Of a DNA stretch of 64,000 bases, positions 56,266 to 64,000 are shown one piece after another. How positions within the stretch are numbered: position 1 is the stretch's first letter; the number at the start of each line of letters is the position of its first letter. Both the position numbers and the translations under genes were made by a program. Source of the stretch: Mycobacterium sp. 3519A (GTDB lineage: Bacteria; Actinomycetota; Actinomycetes; Mycobacteriales; Mycobacteriaceae). The DNA is taken from positions 496,001-560,000 of the forward strand of contig NZ_OESG01000012.1 of NCBI RefSeq assembly GCF_900240945.1, read 5' to 3'. The notes beneath the pieces are model-generated. The model saw nothing but the letters and a program-made list of their open reading frames with translations, was not told the DNA's origin and made no database searches.

Positions 56266-56456
56266 CAGACCAGTCCCCCTGCCAAGTCAGGTCTGATAGC
56301 TGCCGGTCGCGGATCGAAACTCAACAAAACCGGCTCGCCTCCGCCAACACCCGCACACGTGAAGACCTCAGAAGTCGCTACGACCCCATTCAGCAACCGC
56401 GCTCCAGGATTCATCGGGCGCTCGGCATTCGCGTCGCGCAGCCTTCTGAAAGTCAC
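56265..56456 (-). CDS. Possible 63-residue small protein coupled to the EspC-like gene
   Basis: Starts with GTG at 56456 behind GAAGGTGG and ends in TGATG, so it would be coupled to the next gene. It reads MTFRRLRDANAERPMNPGAR then a hydrophobic VFTCAGVGGGEPVLLSFDPRPAAIRPDLAGGLV. No family was recognised. The spacing and RBS support it, the short length does not. The remaining 152 bases to the pafA stop (56457-56608) hold no other convincing gene; a 23-codon ORF from 56528 has a poorly spaced RBS. Confidence 0.38.
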   Translation of the reverse strand: MTFRRLRDANAERPMNPGARLLNGVVATSEVFTCAGVGGGEPVLLSFDPRPAAIRPDLAGGLV

Positions 56457-56608
56457 TCAACCACCTTCAGAAACACCCGAACAGCACCAATTCGCAACAG
56501 TTGCGATTCCGGCGCGCGCATTCGACATTCCCTCCAGCAGTCATGCAGCAAAAATGCTACCGGAGCCGCGACCTTCCCCACCGCGCCAATTTGTCCCGCT
56601 GGGACGGT

Positions 56609-57967
56609 CTACATCGAGGCGATCAGCCGCTTGACCCGCTCATCGACAGACCGGAACGGGTCCTTGCACAGCACCGTCCGCTGCGCCTGATCGTTCAGCT
56701 TCAGGTGCACCCAGTCCACGGTGAAGTCGCGACCCGCCTCCTGCGCGGCGCTGATGAACTCGCCACGCAGCTTGGCCCGCGTCGTCTGCGGCGGCGTGTT
56801 CACCGCGGCCTCGATCTCCTCGTCGGTGGTCACCCGCGACGCCAAGCCTTTGCGCTGCAGCAGGTCGAACACCCCGCGGCCACGCTTGATGTCGTGGTAG
56901 GCCAGGTCCAACTGGCTGATCTTGGGGTCGGACAGCTCCATGTTGTAGCGGTCCTGGTAGCGCTGGAACAGCTTGCGCTTGATCACCCAGTCGATCTCCG
57001 TGTCGACCTTCGCGAAGTCCTGACTCTCCACCGCGTCGAGCTGCCGACCCCACAGGTCGACCACCTGCTCGATCTGCGAGTTCGGCTCCCGGGTCTGCAG
57101 GTACTCCACCGCGCGCTGGTAGTACTCGCGCTGGATGTCCAGCGCGCTGGCCTGCCGCCCGCCCGCCAGCCGCACCGGCCGCCTGCCGGTCAGGTCGTGG
57201 CTGACCTCGCGAATCGCCCGGATCGGGTTGTCCAGCGAGAAGTCGCGGAACGGCACCCCGGCCTCGATCATCTCCAGCACCAGCGACGCCGTGCCGACCT
57301 TCAGCATCGTTGTCGACTCGCACATGTTGGAGTCGCCCACGATGACATGCAGCCGCCGGTACTTCTCGGCGTCGGCATGCGGCTCGTCGCGGGTGTTGAT
57401 GATCGGCCGCGACCGCGTGGTCGCCGACGAAACACCTTCCCAGATGTGCTCGGCGCGCTGCGACAGGCAGAACGTCGCCGCCTTCGGCGTCTGCAGCACC
57501 TTGCCCGCACCGCAGATCAGCTGCCGGGTCACCAGGAACGGCAGTAGCACGTCGGAGATCCGGGAGAACTCCCCCGCCCGCACGATCAGATAGTTCTCGT
57601 GGCACCCGTACGAGTTGCCCGCCGAGTCGGTGTTGTTCTTGAACAGGTAAATGTCGCCGCCGATGCCTTCATCGGCCAGCCGCTGCTCCGCGTCGATCAA
57701 CAGGTCCTCGAGCACGCGCTCTCCGGCGCGGTCGTGGGTGACCAACTGGGTGAGGTTGTCGCATTCGGCGGTGGCGTACTCGGGGTGGCTGCCCACATCG
57801 AGATACAACCGCGCACCGTTGCGTAAGAACACGTTCGAACTGCGGCCCCACGACACGACCCGCCGGAATAGGTAGCGGGCAACCTCGTCGGGACTTAGCC
57901 GACGATGGCCGTGGAACGTGCAGGTGACACCGAACTCTGTCTCGATGCCCATGATTCGTCGCTGCAC
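56609..57967 (-). CDS. pafA: Pup-protein ligase PafA
   Basis: Attaches the prokaryotic ubiquitin-like protein Pup to lysines of substrates destined for the mycobacterial proteasome, using ATP. The 452-residue protein has the exact length of the M. tuberculosis enzyme and nearly identical sequence: [61 protein letters not shown] and [41 protein letters not shown] at 57967 matches the known start; upstream in-frame sequence crosses a palindromic repeat. Dop, Pup and the proteasome genes are outside the window. Confidence 0.98.
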   Translation of the reverse strand: MQRRIMGIETEFGVTCTFHGHRRLSPDEVARYLFRRVVSWGRSSNVFLRNGARLYLDVGSHPEYATAECDNLTQLVTHDRAGERVLEDLLIDAEQRLADEGIGGDIYLFKNNTDSAGNSYGCHENYLIVRAGEFSRISDVLLPFLVTRQLICGAGKVLQTPKAATFCLSQRAEHIWEGVSSATTRSRPIINTRDEPHADAEKYRRLHVIVGDSNMCESTTMLKVGTASLVLEMIEAGVPFRDFSLDNPIRAIREVSHDLTGRRPVRLAGGRQASALDIQREYYQRAVEYLQTREPNSQIEQVVDLWGRQLDAVESQDFAKVDTEIDWVIKRKLFQRYQDRYNMELSDPKISQLDLAYHDIKRGRGVFDLLQRKGLASRVTTDEEIEAAVNTPPQTTRAKLRGEFISAAQEAGRDFTVDWVHLKLNDQAQRTVLCKDPFRSVDERVKRLIASM

Positions 57968-58072
57968 CTCATCGAGACTACTTGCTGCTGGCCGACCTCG
58001 GCGGGCAAGCCGCGCCGAAGGTTCCAGTTGACACTGACGAGAGCGTCCGTCAACCCAAGCCGACGCCGCCGC

Positions 58073-58128
58073 GAGCAGACGCAGAATGCGCCGACACGCC
58101 GACGAAATGGCGCACTTTGCGTCTGCTC
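58073..58128. repeat. Intergenic palindrome H4 (GAGCAGACGCA arms)
   Basis: Arms of 20 bases at 58073-58092 and 58109-58128 pair at 18 of 20 positions, beginning GAGCAGACGCA and ending TGCGCC, around a 16-base loop. It lies between divergent pafA and the EspC-like gene at 58194, upstream of both, so it cannot simply be a terminator for either. The outer arm sequence matches the element at 13972. Confidence 0.8.
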
Positions 58129-58193
58129 GGCGGGTGACACCAGCCCTGTGGATAACGCCACCGCCGCCGCGGCGAAATCTGCCAGCATGAGGC

Positions 58194-58466
58194 ATGGGGG
58201 AAATCGTCGAAGTCGATCTGACTCGGCTGCGGGCCGTCGCCAACCGGGTCATGGAGTCCGCCGAGAAGATCGCTCAAATGCGTTGGCCAACACTGAATCC
58301 CGACGATCTGCAAGGCTCGGCCGTCGGCAACATCGCCGCGCCCGTTCTGGTGGCCGCCCGGCTCACCGACGTCGTCGCGAACATGCGCGGGTGGGCGGTC
58401 GCGGCCCACATGTCGGCCGACGCGTTCGAGCGCGCCGACCGCAGCAACGGCGAACGCCTGCAGTGA
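58194..58466 (+). CDS. Small helical WXG100/EspC-like protein
   Basis: A 90-residue protein of two predicted helices: [26 protein letters not shown], a turn with [15 protein letters not shown], then [37 protein letters not shown]. Size and pattern fit the small ESX-associated helical hairpin proteins, though no WXG motif is exact. Its stop overlaps the GTG of the following DUF1023 gene by four bases, a pairing common in mycobacteria (as with Rv2078-Rv2079, inferred). Function unknown. Confidence 0.78.
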   Translation: MGEIVEVDLTRLRAVANRVMESAEKIAQMRWPTLNPDDLQGSAVGNIAAPVLVAARLTDVVANMRGWAVAAHMSADAFERADRSNGERLQ

Positions 58467-60031
58467 CCCGGCCGACCGTCTCGCAAGCCCATGCCTGGCA
58501 GCCGGATTCGCTTCGCCGACTCGCCGACGGCTGGGACCAGGCCGCCCGCTGGGTGACGGAAACCGTCGACACCGCCATCAGTGACATCCGTCGCGGCCAC
58601 GACACCTGGACGGGCGCCGCCGCCGACGCCGCACGCAACCATGCGAGCGCCATCACCACCGCCGCCGACGCCGCGGTCCGCTGCCTCGTCCTCGCCGCGG
58701 TCGCCGCGCGCGACGGCGCCGACCAGATCGCGGCCGGGCAGGCCGCGCTGCAGTCGCTGGTCGCCGACGCGCAGTCCAGCGGATTCGACGTCGCCGACGA
58801 CGGAACCGTGTCGATCCGCGCCGGCCCCCCACCACTCCTCGTCGCGCTCTCCGGCGGCGACCCCGCCGTCGCACACGAATTGCTCGACGCGCGCGCCGAC
58901 GCGCTGACGCAGCAGATCACCGACGCGTTGGATCGACTGGCCGCTGCCGATAGGGACGCCGCCGCCGATATCGACGAGGCGTTCGCACCCGCCACCGCGT
59001 CGCCGGTGAAGTCCCCCGACCTGGTCGCCGGTTGGCCCGCGATGAGCCAGGACCGGATCGGCGCGCAGATCGCCGCCATGACGCCCGCCCAGCGACAGCA
59101 GTTGATCGCCGAGTTCCCGCGCCAGGTCGGCAACACCGACGGCGTCCCCTGGCCGATGCGTGTCGCCGCCAACCGGACCAACATCGCCCAGGCCATCGTC
59201 GACGGCTTCGACGGTCCCTCCCCGCAGCAGCCGCTCTACCGCAGCCTGCTCGGCGAGATCGACGACCCGGCCGGAACCGGTCGCCGCATCGACCGCCAGA
59301 TCCTCGCCTTCGACCCGGCACGCGCATCGCTGGTCGAACTCAACGGGGACCTATCGACCGCCAAGAGCGTCGCCGTGTTGGTGCCCGGCCTGAACACCAC
59401 GGTCGAGGCATCGGCGGCCAACACCCGCACCGCGCGACGCTTCGTCTCGGCAACGCGCGGCGACGTCGCCGCCATCACCTATCTGGGCGGCCCCTTCCCC
59501 CGCGGCAATCCGGTGACCGGCCCTATCGCGGCCGCCGACCCGCGGTACGCACTCAACATGGCGCCGCGGCTCGTCGCGTTCAGCGAAGACGTCGACCGCA
59601 CCGTCGACGCGACCGGGCGGTCCATCCCGGTCACCTACATCGGGCACTCCTACGGCGGGTCGATCGTCGGCACCGCCGAAGCGCTGGGCATGACGGGCGA
59701 CCGGGTGCTCTACGTCGCGGCCGCAGGCGCAGGCGTCGGTGTCGACGACCCTGGCGACTGGCACAACCGCAACCCCGACGTGCTGAGATTCTCGATGACC
59801 GCGCCCGGCGACATCATCGAGGCCGTACAGGGCATCCCCGGCGGCCCACACGGCGCCGACCCCGACGAGATGCGCGGTGTAATCCGTTTAACGACAGGAC
59901 ATTACGACGACGGCAGGCTGATGGCAGGCCCACAGGCGCACAGCGACGTGCTGAACTGGCCCTCCGACGCCTGGCGCAACATCCTCGCCGTCATCACCGG
60001 CGATTCGGAAACCCTGCACCAATCCGGCTGA
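58463..60031 (+). CDS. DUF1023 alpha/beta hydrolase with N-terminal WXG-like helical domain
   Basis: A 522-residue protein. Residues 1-120 are helical and WXG100-like (QPDSLRRLADGWDQAARWV...RRGHDTWTGAAADAARNHASAI). From about residue 290 it is a DUF1023-type hydrolase: AVLVPGLNTTVEASAANTRTARRF, the nucleophile elbow IGHSYGGSIVG and a probable active His in LTTGHYDDGRL. GTG at 58463 is coupled to the preceding small gene. Substrate unknown; a role in cell-envelope lipid or ester hydrolysis, or in T7SS, is only suggested. Confidence 0.85.
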   Translation: MTRPTVSQAHAWQPDSLRRLADGWDQAARWVTETVDTAISDIRRGHDTWTGAAADAARNHASAITTAADAAVRCLVLAAVAARDGADQIAAGQAALQSLVADAQSSGFDVADDGTVSIRAGPPPLLVALSGGDPAVAHELLDARADALTQQITDALDRLAAADRDAAADIDEAFAPATASPVKSPDLVAGWPAMSQDRIGAQIAAMTPAQRQQLIAEFPRQVGNTDGVPWPMRVAANRTNIAQAIVDGFDGPSPQQPLYRSLLGEIDDPAGTGRRIDRQILAFDPARASLVELNGDLSTAKSVAVLVPGLNTTVEASAANTRTARRFVSATRGDVAAITYLGGPFPRGNPVTGPIAAADPRYALNMAPRLVAFSEDVDRTVDATGRSIPVTYIGHSYGGSIVGTAEALGMTGDRVLYVAAAGAGVGVDDPGDWHNRNPDVLRFSMTAPGDIIEAVQGIPGGPHGADPDEMRGVIRLTTGHYDDGRLMAGPQAHSDVLNWPSDAWRNILAVITGDSETLHQSG

Positions 60032-60051
60032 CATATGGCCAGAATGGGCCA

Positions 60052-60924
60052 ATGTGGTCGCGCAGCTCGCCCGTCGACGGGTTCCGATTGGCCTTCGACC
60101 GCTTCGGCACACCGGGCTCGCCTCCCGTGGTGCTGCTGCACGGGTGGCCGGGCAACCGGCATGACTACCGCAAGGTCATCCCGATCCTCGGCGATATCGC
60201 CGACGTCATCGTTCCCGACCTACGCGGCTTCGGGGGCTCCGACAAACACGAAGTCGCGGTCCGACATTTCTACAGCGCCACCGCCCAAGCCAGCAGCGTC
60301 ATCGGATTGATCAAGGAACTCGATCTGTCGAACGTGGTCATCGCCGGCTATGACGTCGGCAGCCGCGTCGCCCAGAGCATCGCCAGAATGCATCCGGACC
60401 TGGTGTCGGCTCTCGTGCTGTCTCCCCCGCTGCCCGGCGCGGGCGAACGGGTACTCACCGCCCACGCGCAGGGCGAATTCTGGTATCAGGCATTCCACCA
60501 ACTCCCGCTCGCCGCAGAACTGATCGACGGCAATCCCGACGCCGTCCGAGAGTACTTGCGGCACTTCTGGACTCATTGGTCTGGGCCGAATTTTTCGCTG
60601 TCCGAAGACGATCTGGACCGGTTGGTCGCCGACTACGCTCTGCCGGGCGCGTTCACCGCGTCGATCGCCTGGTACCGCGCAGGTGCAGGAACCGTCGCCC
60701 AGTCACTGGTCGAGCTGCGACCCGACGCCGCCATCAAGATCCACGTCCAAACCGATGTGCTGTGGCCGCAACATGATCCGCTGTTCCCGCCGGAGTGGGC
60801 GGACCAACTCGAGCACTACTTCACCAACGTCCGCCTTCACATCGCCGACGGCGCCGGGCATTTCACCCCGCTCGAATGCCCCGAGCAGTTCGCCGAGTTG
60901 ATCCTCGTTCAGCAGCCGACGTAG
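60052..60924 (+). CDS. Epoxide hydrolase-like alpha/beta hydrolase
   Basis: A 290-residue cytoplasmic hydrolase. HGWPG (30-34) is the oxyanion hole motif of epoxide hydrolases and haloalkane dehalogenases; the nucleophile is Asp101 in [16 protein letters not shown] follows at 56, and the catalytic His lies near 274 in [10 protein letters not shown]. Aspartate rather than serine supports an epoxide hydrolase or dehalogenase rather than an esterase. ATG at 60052 is 20 bases after the DUF1023 gene. Its stop overlaps the convergent sdaA by 16 bases. Confidence 0.88.
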   Translation: MWSRSSPVDGFRLAFDRFGTPGSPPVVLLHGWPGNRHDYRKVIPILGDIADVIVPDLRGFGGSDKHEVAVRHFYSATAQASSVIGLIKELDLSNVVIAGYDVGSRVAQSIARMHPDLVSALVLSPPLPGAGERVLTAHAQGEFWYQAFHQLPLAAELIDGNPDAVREYLRHFWTHWSGPNFSLSEDDLDRLVADYALPGAFTASIAWYRAGAGTVAQSLVELRPDAAIKIHVQTDVLWPQHDPLFPPEWADQLEHYFTNVRLHIADGAGHFTPLECPEQFAELILVQQPT

Positions 60925-62285
60925 TTCACCGACACGTTGACCGCGAGCCCGCCGGTCGACGTCTCCTTGTACTTCGAGCTCATGTCGCGGCCGGTGGCAC
61001 GCATGGTCTCGATCACCTCGTCGAGGCTGACCCGATGCTCACCGTCGCCGCGCAACGCCATCCGCGCCGCGTTGATCGCCTTGCCCGCCGAGATCGCATT
61101 GCGTTCGATACAGGGGATCTGCACCAGCCCCGCAATCGGATCGCACGTCAGGCCCAGGCTGTGCTCCATCGCGATCTCGGCGGCGTTCTCCACCTGTTCC
61201 GGTGTGCCACCGAGGATTTCAGCCAGCCCGGCGGCCGCCATCGACGACGCGGAACCCACCTCGCCCTGACAGCCGACCTCCGCACCGGAGATGGACGCCC
61301 GCTCCTTGTACAGCGACCCGATGGCGCCCGCGGCAAGCAAGAACCGCACCGCGACGTCGTCGGGGTCAGCCACGCCCGCCTCGGTGTAATGCACCGCATA
61401 GTGCAGCACCGCTGGGATGATGCCCGCCGCGCCGTTCGTCGGTGCCGTCACGATCCGTCCGCCGGATGCGTTCTCCTCGTTGACGGCCAACGCCACCAGG
61501 TTGACCCAGTCCTCGGCGAAGCGCGGATCACGGTGCGGGTCTTCCTGACTGAGACGCTCGTACCACTGACCCGCCCGCCGGCGCACCTGCAGCGCACCGG
61601 GCAGCAGTCCGGTGCGCGCGATCCCGCGTTGCTCGCATTCCACCATCACGTCGCGCAGATGCAGCAGCCCCGCGCGCACCTCCTCGGCACTGCGCGTGCG
61701 GCGTTCGTGAGCGAGCATCACCTCGCTGATCGACCGGCCCGATGCCATCGCGAGCAGTTCGGCCGCCGACGAGAACGACGTATCCCCGGATTCGACGTCG
61801 GCATCTGCGAGCACCTCACCTTCGGCGACGACGAATCCCCCACCGACGGAGAAGTAGGTCCGGCGATGCAGCGTGCTGTCGTCGGCCGCGTACGCCGTCA
61901 CCGTCATACCGTTCGGATGGAAGTCCAGCACCGTCCTGGTGTAGAGCGCGATGTCGTCCTCGGACAACGCAATCGGGGTCCGCCCGCCCAGCATGATCTT
62001 GCCGGTATTGCGCAGCCGCTCCCGGCCGGCCTCCATCTCCTCGGTCTCGACGGTTTCCGGCCGATACCCCTCGAGGCCGAGCAGCACCGCAGGCAATGTG
62101 CCGTGGCCCCGGCCGGTCGCCGCCAGCGATCCGTACAACTCGACACGGACGTCGGCCACCCGCGGCAAGGTTCCAGCAGCCTTGAGGTCGGCGACGAAGT
62201 TCGCGGCCGCCCGCATCGGCCCGACGGTGTGCGAACTCGACGGACCGATGCCCACCTTGAACAACTCGAAGACGCTGATCGTCAC
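60909..62285 (-). CDS. sdaA: L-serine dehydratase (4Fe-4S type)
   Basis: Deaminates L-serine to pyruvate and ammonia. The 458-residue single-chain enzyme fuses the beta-type domain ([21 protein letters not shown]) to the alpha-type domain. Iron-sulfur cysteines appear in [33 protein letters not shown], and the protein ends in VNYVGC, the C-terminal cysteine that occupies the active site of related enzymes. GTG at 62285 follows GGAAGGG. It is the second gene after glyA (18-base gap), so glycine can be turned to serine and then pyruvate. Confidence 0.95.
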   Translation of the reverse strand: MTISVFELFKVGIGPSSSHTVGPMRAAANFVADLKAAGTLPRVADVRVELYGSLAATGRGHGTLPAVLLGLEGYRPETVETEEMEAGRERLRNTGKIMLGGRTPIALSEDDIALYTRTVLDFHPNGMTVTAYAADDSTLHRRTYFSVGGGFVVAEGEVLADADVESGDTSFSSAAELLAMASGRSISEVMLAHERRTRSAEEVRAGLLHLRDVMVECEQRGIARTGLLPGALQVRRRAGQWYERLSQEDPHRDPRFAEDWVNLVALAVNEENASGGRIVTAPTNGAAGIIPAVLHYAVHYTEAGVADPDDVAVRFLLAAGAIGSLYKERASISGAEVGCQGEVGSASSMAAAGLAEILGGTPEQVENAAEIAMEHSLGLTCDPIAGLVQIPCIERNAISAGKAINAARMALRGDGEHRVSLDEVIETMRATGRDMSSKYKETSTGGLAVNVSVNYVGC

Positions 62286-62303
62286 TGAAACATCCCTTCC
62301 CGG

Positions 62304-63572
62304 TCAGAGCTGCGGGTACAGCGGGTGACGCTCGGCGAGTTCACTCACGCCACGGGCAAGCTTCGCGGTGTCCGCGTCCGGCGCCGCGATCAAGCACTGC
62401 GCGATCAGATCCGCCACGGCGGCGAAATCCTCCGCCGCGAATCCGCGGGCCGCCAACGCGGGCGTGCCGATGCGCAGCCCGGAGGTCACCATCGGCGGCC
62501 GCGGATCGAACGGAACGGCGTTGCGGTTCACCGTGATTCCGATCGTCGCCAGCCGGTCCTCGGCCTGACGCCCGTCGATCTCCGCGTTGCGCAGGTCGAC
62601 CAACACCAGATGCACATCCGTGCCGCCGGTCAGCACGGCGATGCCCGCGTCCCGAACGTCCGGCTGCGACAACCGCTCGGCGAGGATGCGCGCACCCTCG
62701 ACGACCCGCTGCTGGCGCTCGACGAAATCGGGTTCGGCGGCCATCTTGAAGGCCACCGCCTTGGCTGCGATCACGTGCTCCAGCGGGCCGCCCTGCTGGC
62801 CCGGGAACACCGCCGAATTGATCTTCTTCGCGATGTCGGCGTCCTTGGTCAAGATGATGCCGCCGCGCGGTCCGCCCAACGTCTTGTGCGTTGTGGAGGT
62901 GACCACGTGCGCGTGCGGCACCGGCGACGGATGCAGGCCTGCCGCAACCAGACCCGCGAAATGCGCCATGTCGACCATCAGATAGGCGCCGACCTCGTCG
63001 GCGATCTCGCGGAATCGGGCGAAATCCTGATAGCGCGGATACGCCGACCAACCCGCGATGATCATCTGCGGCCGGTGCTCGCGGGCCGCCTCAGCCACCT
63101 GGTCCATGTCGATCCGATAGTCGTCTCGCGAGACGCCGTACGCCGCAACGGTGTACAGCTTGCCGGAGAAGTTCAGCCGCATCCCATGGGTGAGGTGCCC
63201 ACCGCAGTCCAGCGACAGCCGGAGGATGGTGTCCCCCGGCTTCAGCAGCGCGTGCATCCCCGCGGCGTTGGCCGGCGCACCGGAATGTGGCTGGACGTTG
63301 GCGAACCCCGCGCCGAACAGCGCCTTGACCCGATCGATCGCGATCTGCTCGATGACGTCGGCGTCCCCGCACCCGCCGTAGTAGCGCCGACCTGGATAGC
63401 CCTCGGCGTACTTGTTGGTCAGCACGGACCCCTGCGCCTGCATCACGGCCAGCGGCGCATGATTCTCCGAGGCGATCATCTCCAGGCCGGTGCGTTGTCG
63501 GTCGAGTTCCTTGTCGATCAGCTCGGCCACCTCGGGGTCGAAATCCGCCAGGTGCGCGTCCAGAACGCTCAT
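62304..63572 (-). CDS. glyA: Serine hydroxymethyltransferase
   Basis: PLP enzyme interconverting glycine plus methylene-THF with serine plus THF. The 422-residue protein contains [64 protein letters not shown] and Lys230 of [13 protein letters not shown] as the PLP lysine; Gly replaces the usual Arg after TL. ATG at 63572 has GGAG seven bases upstream. Pairing with sdaA and a separate promoter/operator suggests this is a catabolic copy, not the main biosynthetic one. Confidence 0.93.
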   Translation of the reverse strand: MSVLDAHLADFDPEVAELIDKELDRQRTGLEMIASENHAPLAVMQAQGSVLTNKYAEGYPGRRYYGGCGDADVIEQIAIDRVKALFGAGFANVQPHSGAPANAAGMHALLKPGDTILRLSLDCGGHLTHGMRLNFSGKLYTVAAYGVSRDDYRIDMDQVAEAAREHRPQMIIAGWSAYPRYQDFARFREIADEVGAYLMVDMAHFAGLVAAGLHPSPVPHAHVVTSTTHKTLGGPRGGIILTKDADIAKKINSAVFPGQQGGPLEHVIAAKAVAFKMAAEPDFVERQQRVVEGARILAERLSQPDVRDAGIAVLTGGTDVHLVLVDLRNAEIDGRQAEDRLATIGITVNRNAVPFDPRPPMVTSGLRIGTPALAARGFAAEDFAAVADLIAQCLIAAPDADTAKLARGVSELAERHPLYPQL

Positions 63573-63613
63573 GCACGTACTCCGTTCATGGGAAAAATCA
63601 TGCATACCAGATA

Positions 63614-63633
63614 ATCAGTAACTGATATATCAG
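63614..63633. promoter_or_regulatory. Overlapping palindromes upstream of glyA, candidate operator
   Basis: ATCAGT-A-ACTGAT (63614-63626) and CTGATATATCAG (63622-63633) are both perfect palindromes that share the middle half-site. They lie just downstream of the predicted glyA transcription start, as expected for a repressor of the glyA-sdaA operon. The regulator is not visible here. Confidence 0.55.
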
Positions 63634-63645
63634 GGTGTGACGGGC

Positions 63646-63675
63646 ATCATAGCTGCGTGCGGCTTCGACGGTCAA
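63646..63675 (-). promoter_or_regulatory. Sigma-70-type promoter for glyA-sdaA
   Basis: Read leftward: TTGACC (63675-63670), an 18-base spacer, then TATGAT (63651-63646). Both boxes are close to consensus for the housekeeping sigma. The start would fall near 63639, giving a leader of about 65 bases to the glyA ATG that carries the palindromic operator. No glycine riboswitch was recognised. Confidence 0.65.
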
Positions 63676-63821
63676 GGGTGCCCATGTCCGGCTTGTTACC
63701 AGCGAGTTTCGTTTCACTCCCGCCCTTGACAGTGATGTCCGCCACGGTCCACTCTGTTGCATGTAGAGGGTTCTATTGCGCGATACGCAACGTTGACGTA
63801 GCTGGGCGAGAGGCCGACTAG

Positions 63822-64000
63822 GTGGCGGAACACCTGAATTTGTACATCGCGGGCGAGTGGCGCCCCGCGCACGGCGATGCTCGCCGAGAGATCCGATGTC
63901 CTGCCGACGGCCAGTTGGTCGCCCAGGCGGCAGAGGCAACCACCGAGGACGCCCACGCTGCGATCGCCGCCGCGCGGGAAGCCTTCGACACCGGCCCCTG
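63822..64000 (+). CDS. NAD(P)-dependent aldehyde dehydrogenase (N-terminal fragment, cut by window)
   Basis: Only the first 59 residues are present: MAEHLNLYIAGEWRPAHGDA, then IRCPADGQLVAQAAEATTEDAHAAIAAAREAFDTGP. This is the typical start of the aldehyde dehydrogenase superfamily, similar to betaine-aldehyde dehydrogenases. GTG at 63822 follows GAGAGG. It diverges from glyA-sdaA across a 249-base gap that carries the glyA promoter and operator; TTGACA at 63726-63731 may be its -35 box. Divergence from glycine/serine catabolic genes hints at choline or betaine breakdown, unproven. Confidence 0.85.
   Translation, partial: MAEHLNLYIAGEWRPAHGDARREIRCPADGQLVAQAAEATTEDAHAAIAAAREAFDTGP

Noticed and set aside
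57968..58252. Extension of PafA upstream of 57967
   Set aside because: It crosses the palindromic repeat H4; GTG 57967 gives exactly the 452-residue M. tuberculosis form.
63573..63660. Glycine riboswitch ahead of glyA
   Set aside because: The leader after the predicted start is only about 65 bases and is dominated by palindromic operator sequence.

Overview
The window is high-GC actinobacterial DNA from a mycobacterium, most likely a rapid grower of the Mycolicibacterium type. Gene order follows the M. tuberculosis Rv2045c-Rv2097c region in blocks (lipT/lppI, rbpA-ppm1-lnt, cobN, cobG-H-IJ, cobK-M-L, an Rv2074-like gene, pepE, helY-tatC-tatA-pafC-pafB, pafA). lnt and ppm1 are separate genes, as in M. 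smegmatis, rather than fused as in M. tuberculosis. No tRNA, rRNA, CRISPR array, prophage or insertion sequence was recognised.

1-5.8 kb: a gluconate locus (truncated permease, gntK, divergent GntR regulator), a protein with three DUF4333-like repeats, an SCO6745-like protein, a UPF0060 membrane protein and an SDR. 5.8-14 kb: a kinase-fold fusion protein translationally linked to a copper amine oxidase, then LipT, LppI, and a zinc-type ArsR regulator/CDF exporter pair with a perfect operator over the regulator start. 14-18 kb: a sulfonate operon ssuC-B-A-D in which ssuD is frameshifted and begins with a tandem-repeat-coded leader. 18-26 kb: a lipoprotein, a winged-helix/hydrolase fusion, the RNA polymerase-binding protein RbpA with a SigH/SigE-like promoter, and the lipoprotein-processing genes ppm1 and lnt.

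26-40 kb: cobalamin synthesis. cobN and a tiny membrane ORF lie leftward, cobG-cobH-cobIJ rightward and cobK-cobM-cobL leftward, interleaved with an AtsK/TauD-type dioxygenase, a pair of small paralogous unknown proteins, an APH-fold kinase and F420-type flavin-split-barrel genes. Most cob genes overlap by 4 nt. No cobF is present here. 40-46 kb: pepE, VOC and SpoIIAA-like proteins, and an ECF41 sigma factor divergent from its typical partner, a carboxymuconolactone decarboxylase, with a large inverted repeat and an ECF41-like promoter between them.

46-58 kb: helY, tatC, tatA, pafC, pafB, then about 4.3 kb of type VII secretion-like genes separating pafB from pafA. Inside this block, near 53,017-53,075, is sequence matching an Illumina Nextera adapter with its i5 index. 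It is an assembly artefact that splits one secretion-associated gene into two false ORFs. 58-64 kb: a WXG100/EspC-like protein, a DUF1023 hydrolase, an epoxide hydrolase-like protein, and glyA-sdaA (glycine to serine to pyruvate) divergent from a truncated aldehyde dehydrogenase.

Four related intergenic palindromes (4.5, 5.7, 14.0 and 58.1 kb) form a small dispersed repeat family. The adapter, the ssuD frameshift and the C-tracts in lppI mean local sequence accuracy should be checked before any loss of function is inferred.
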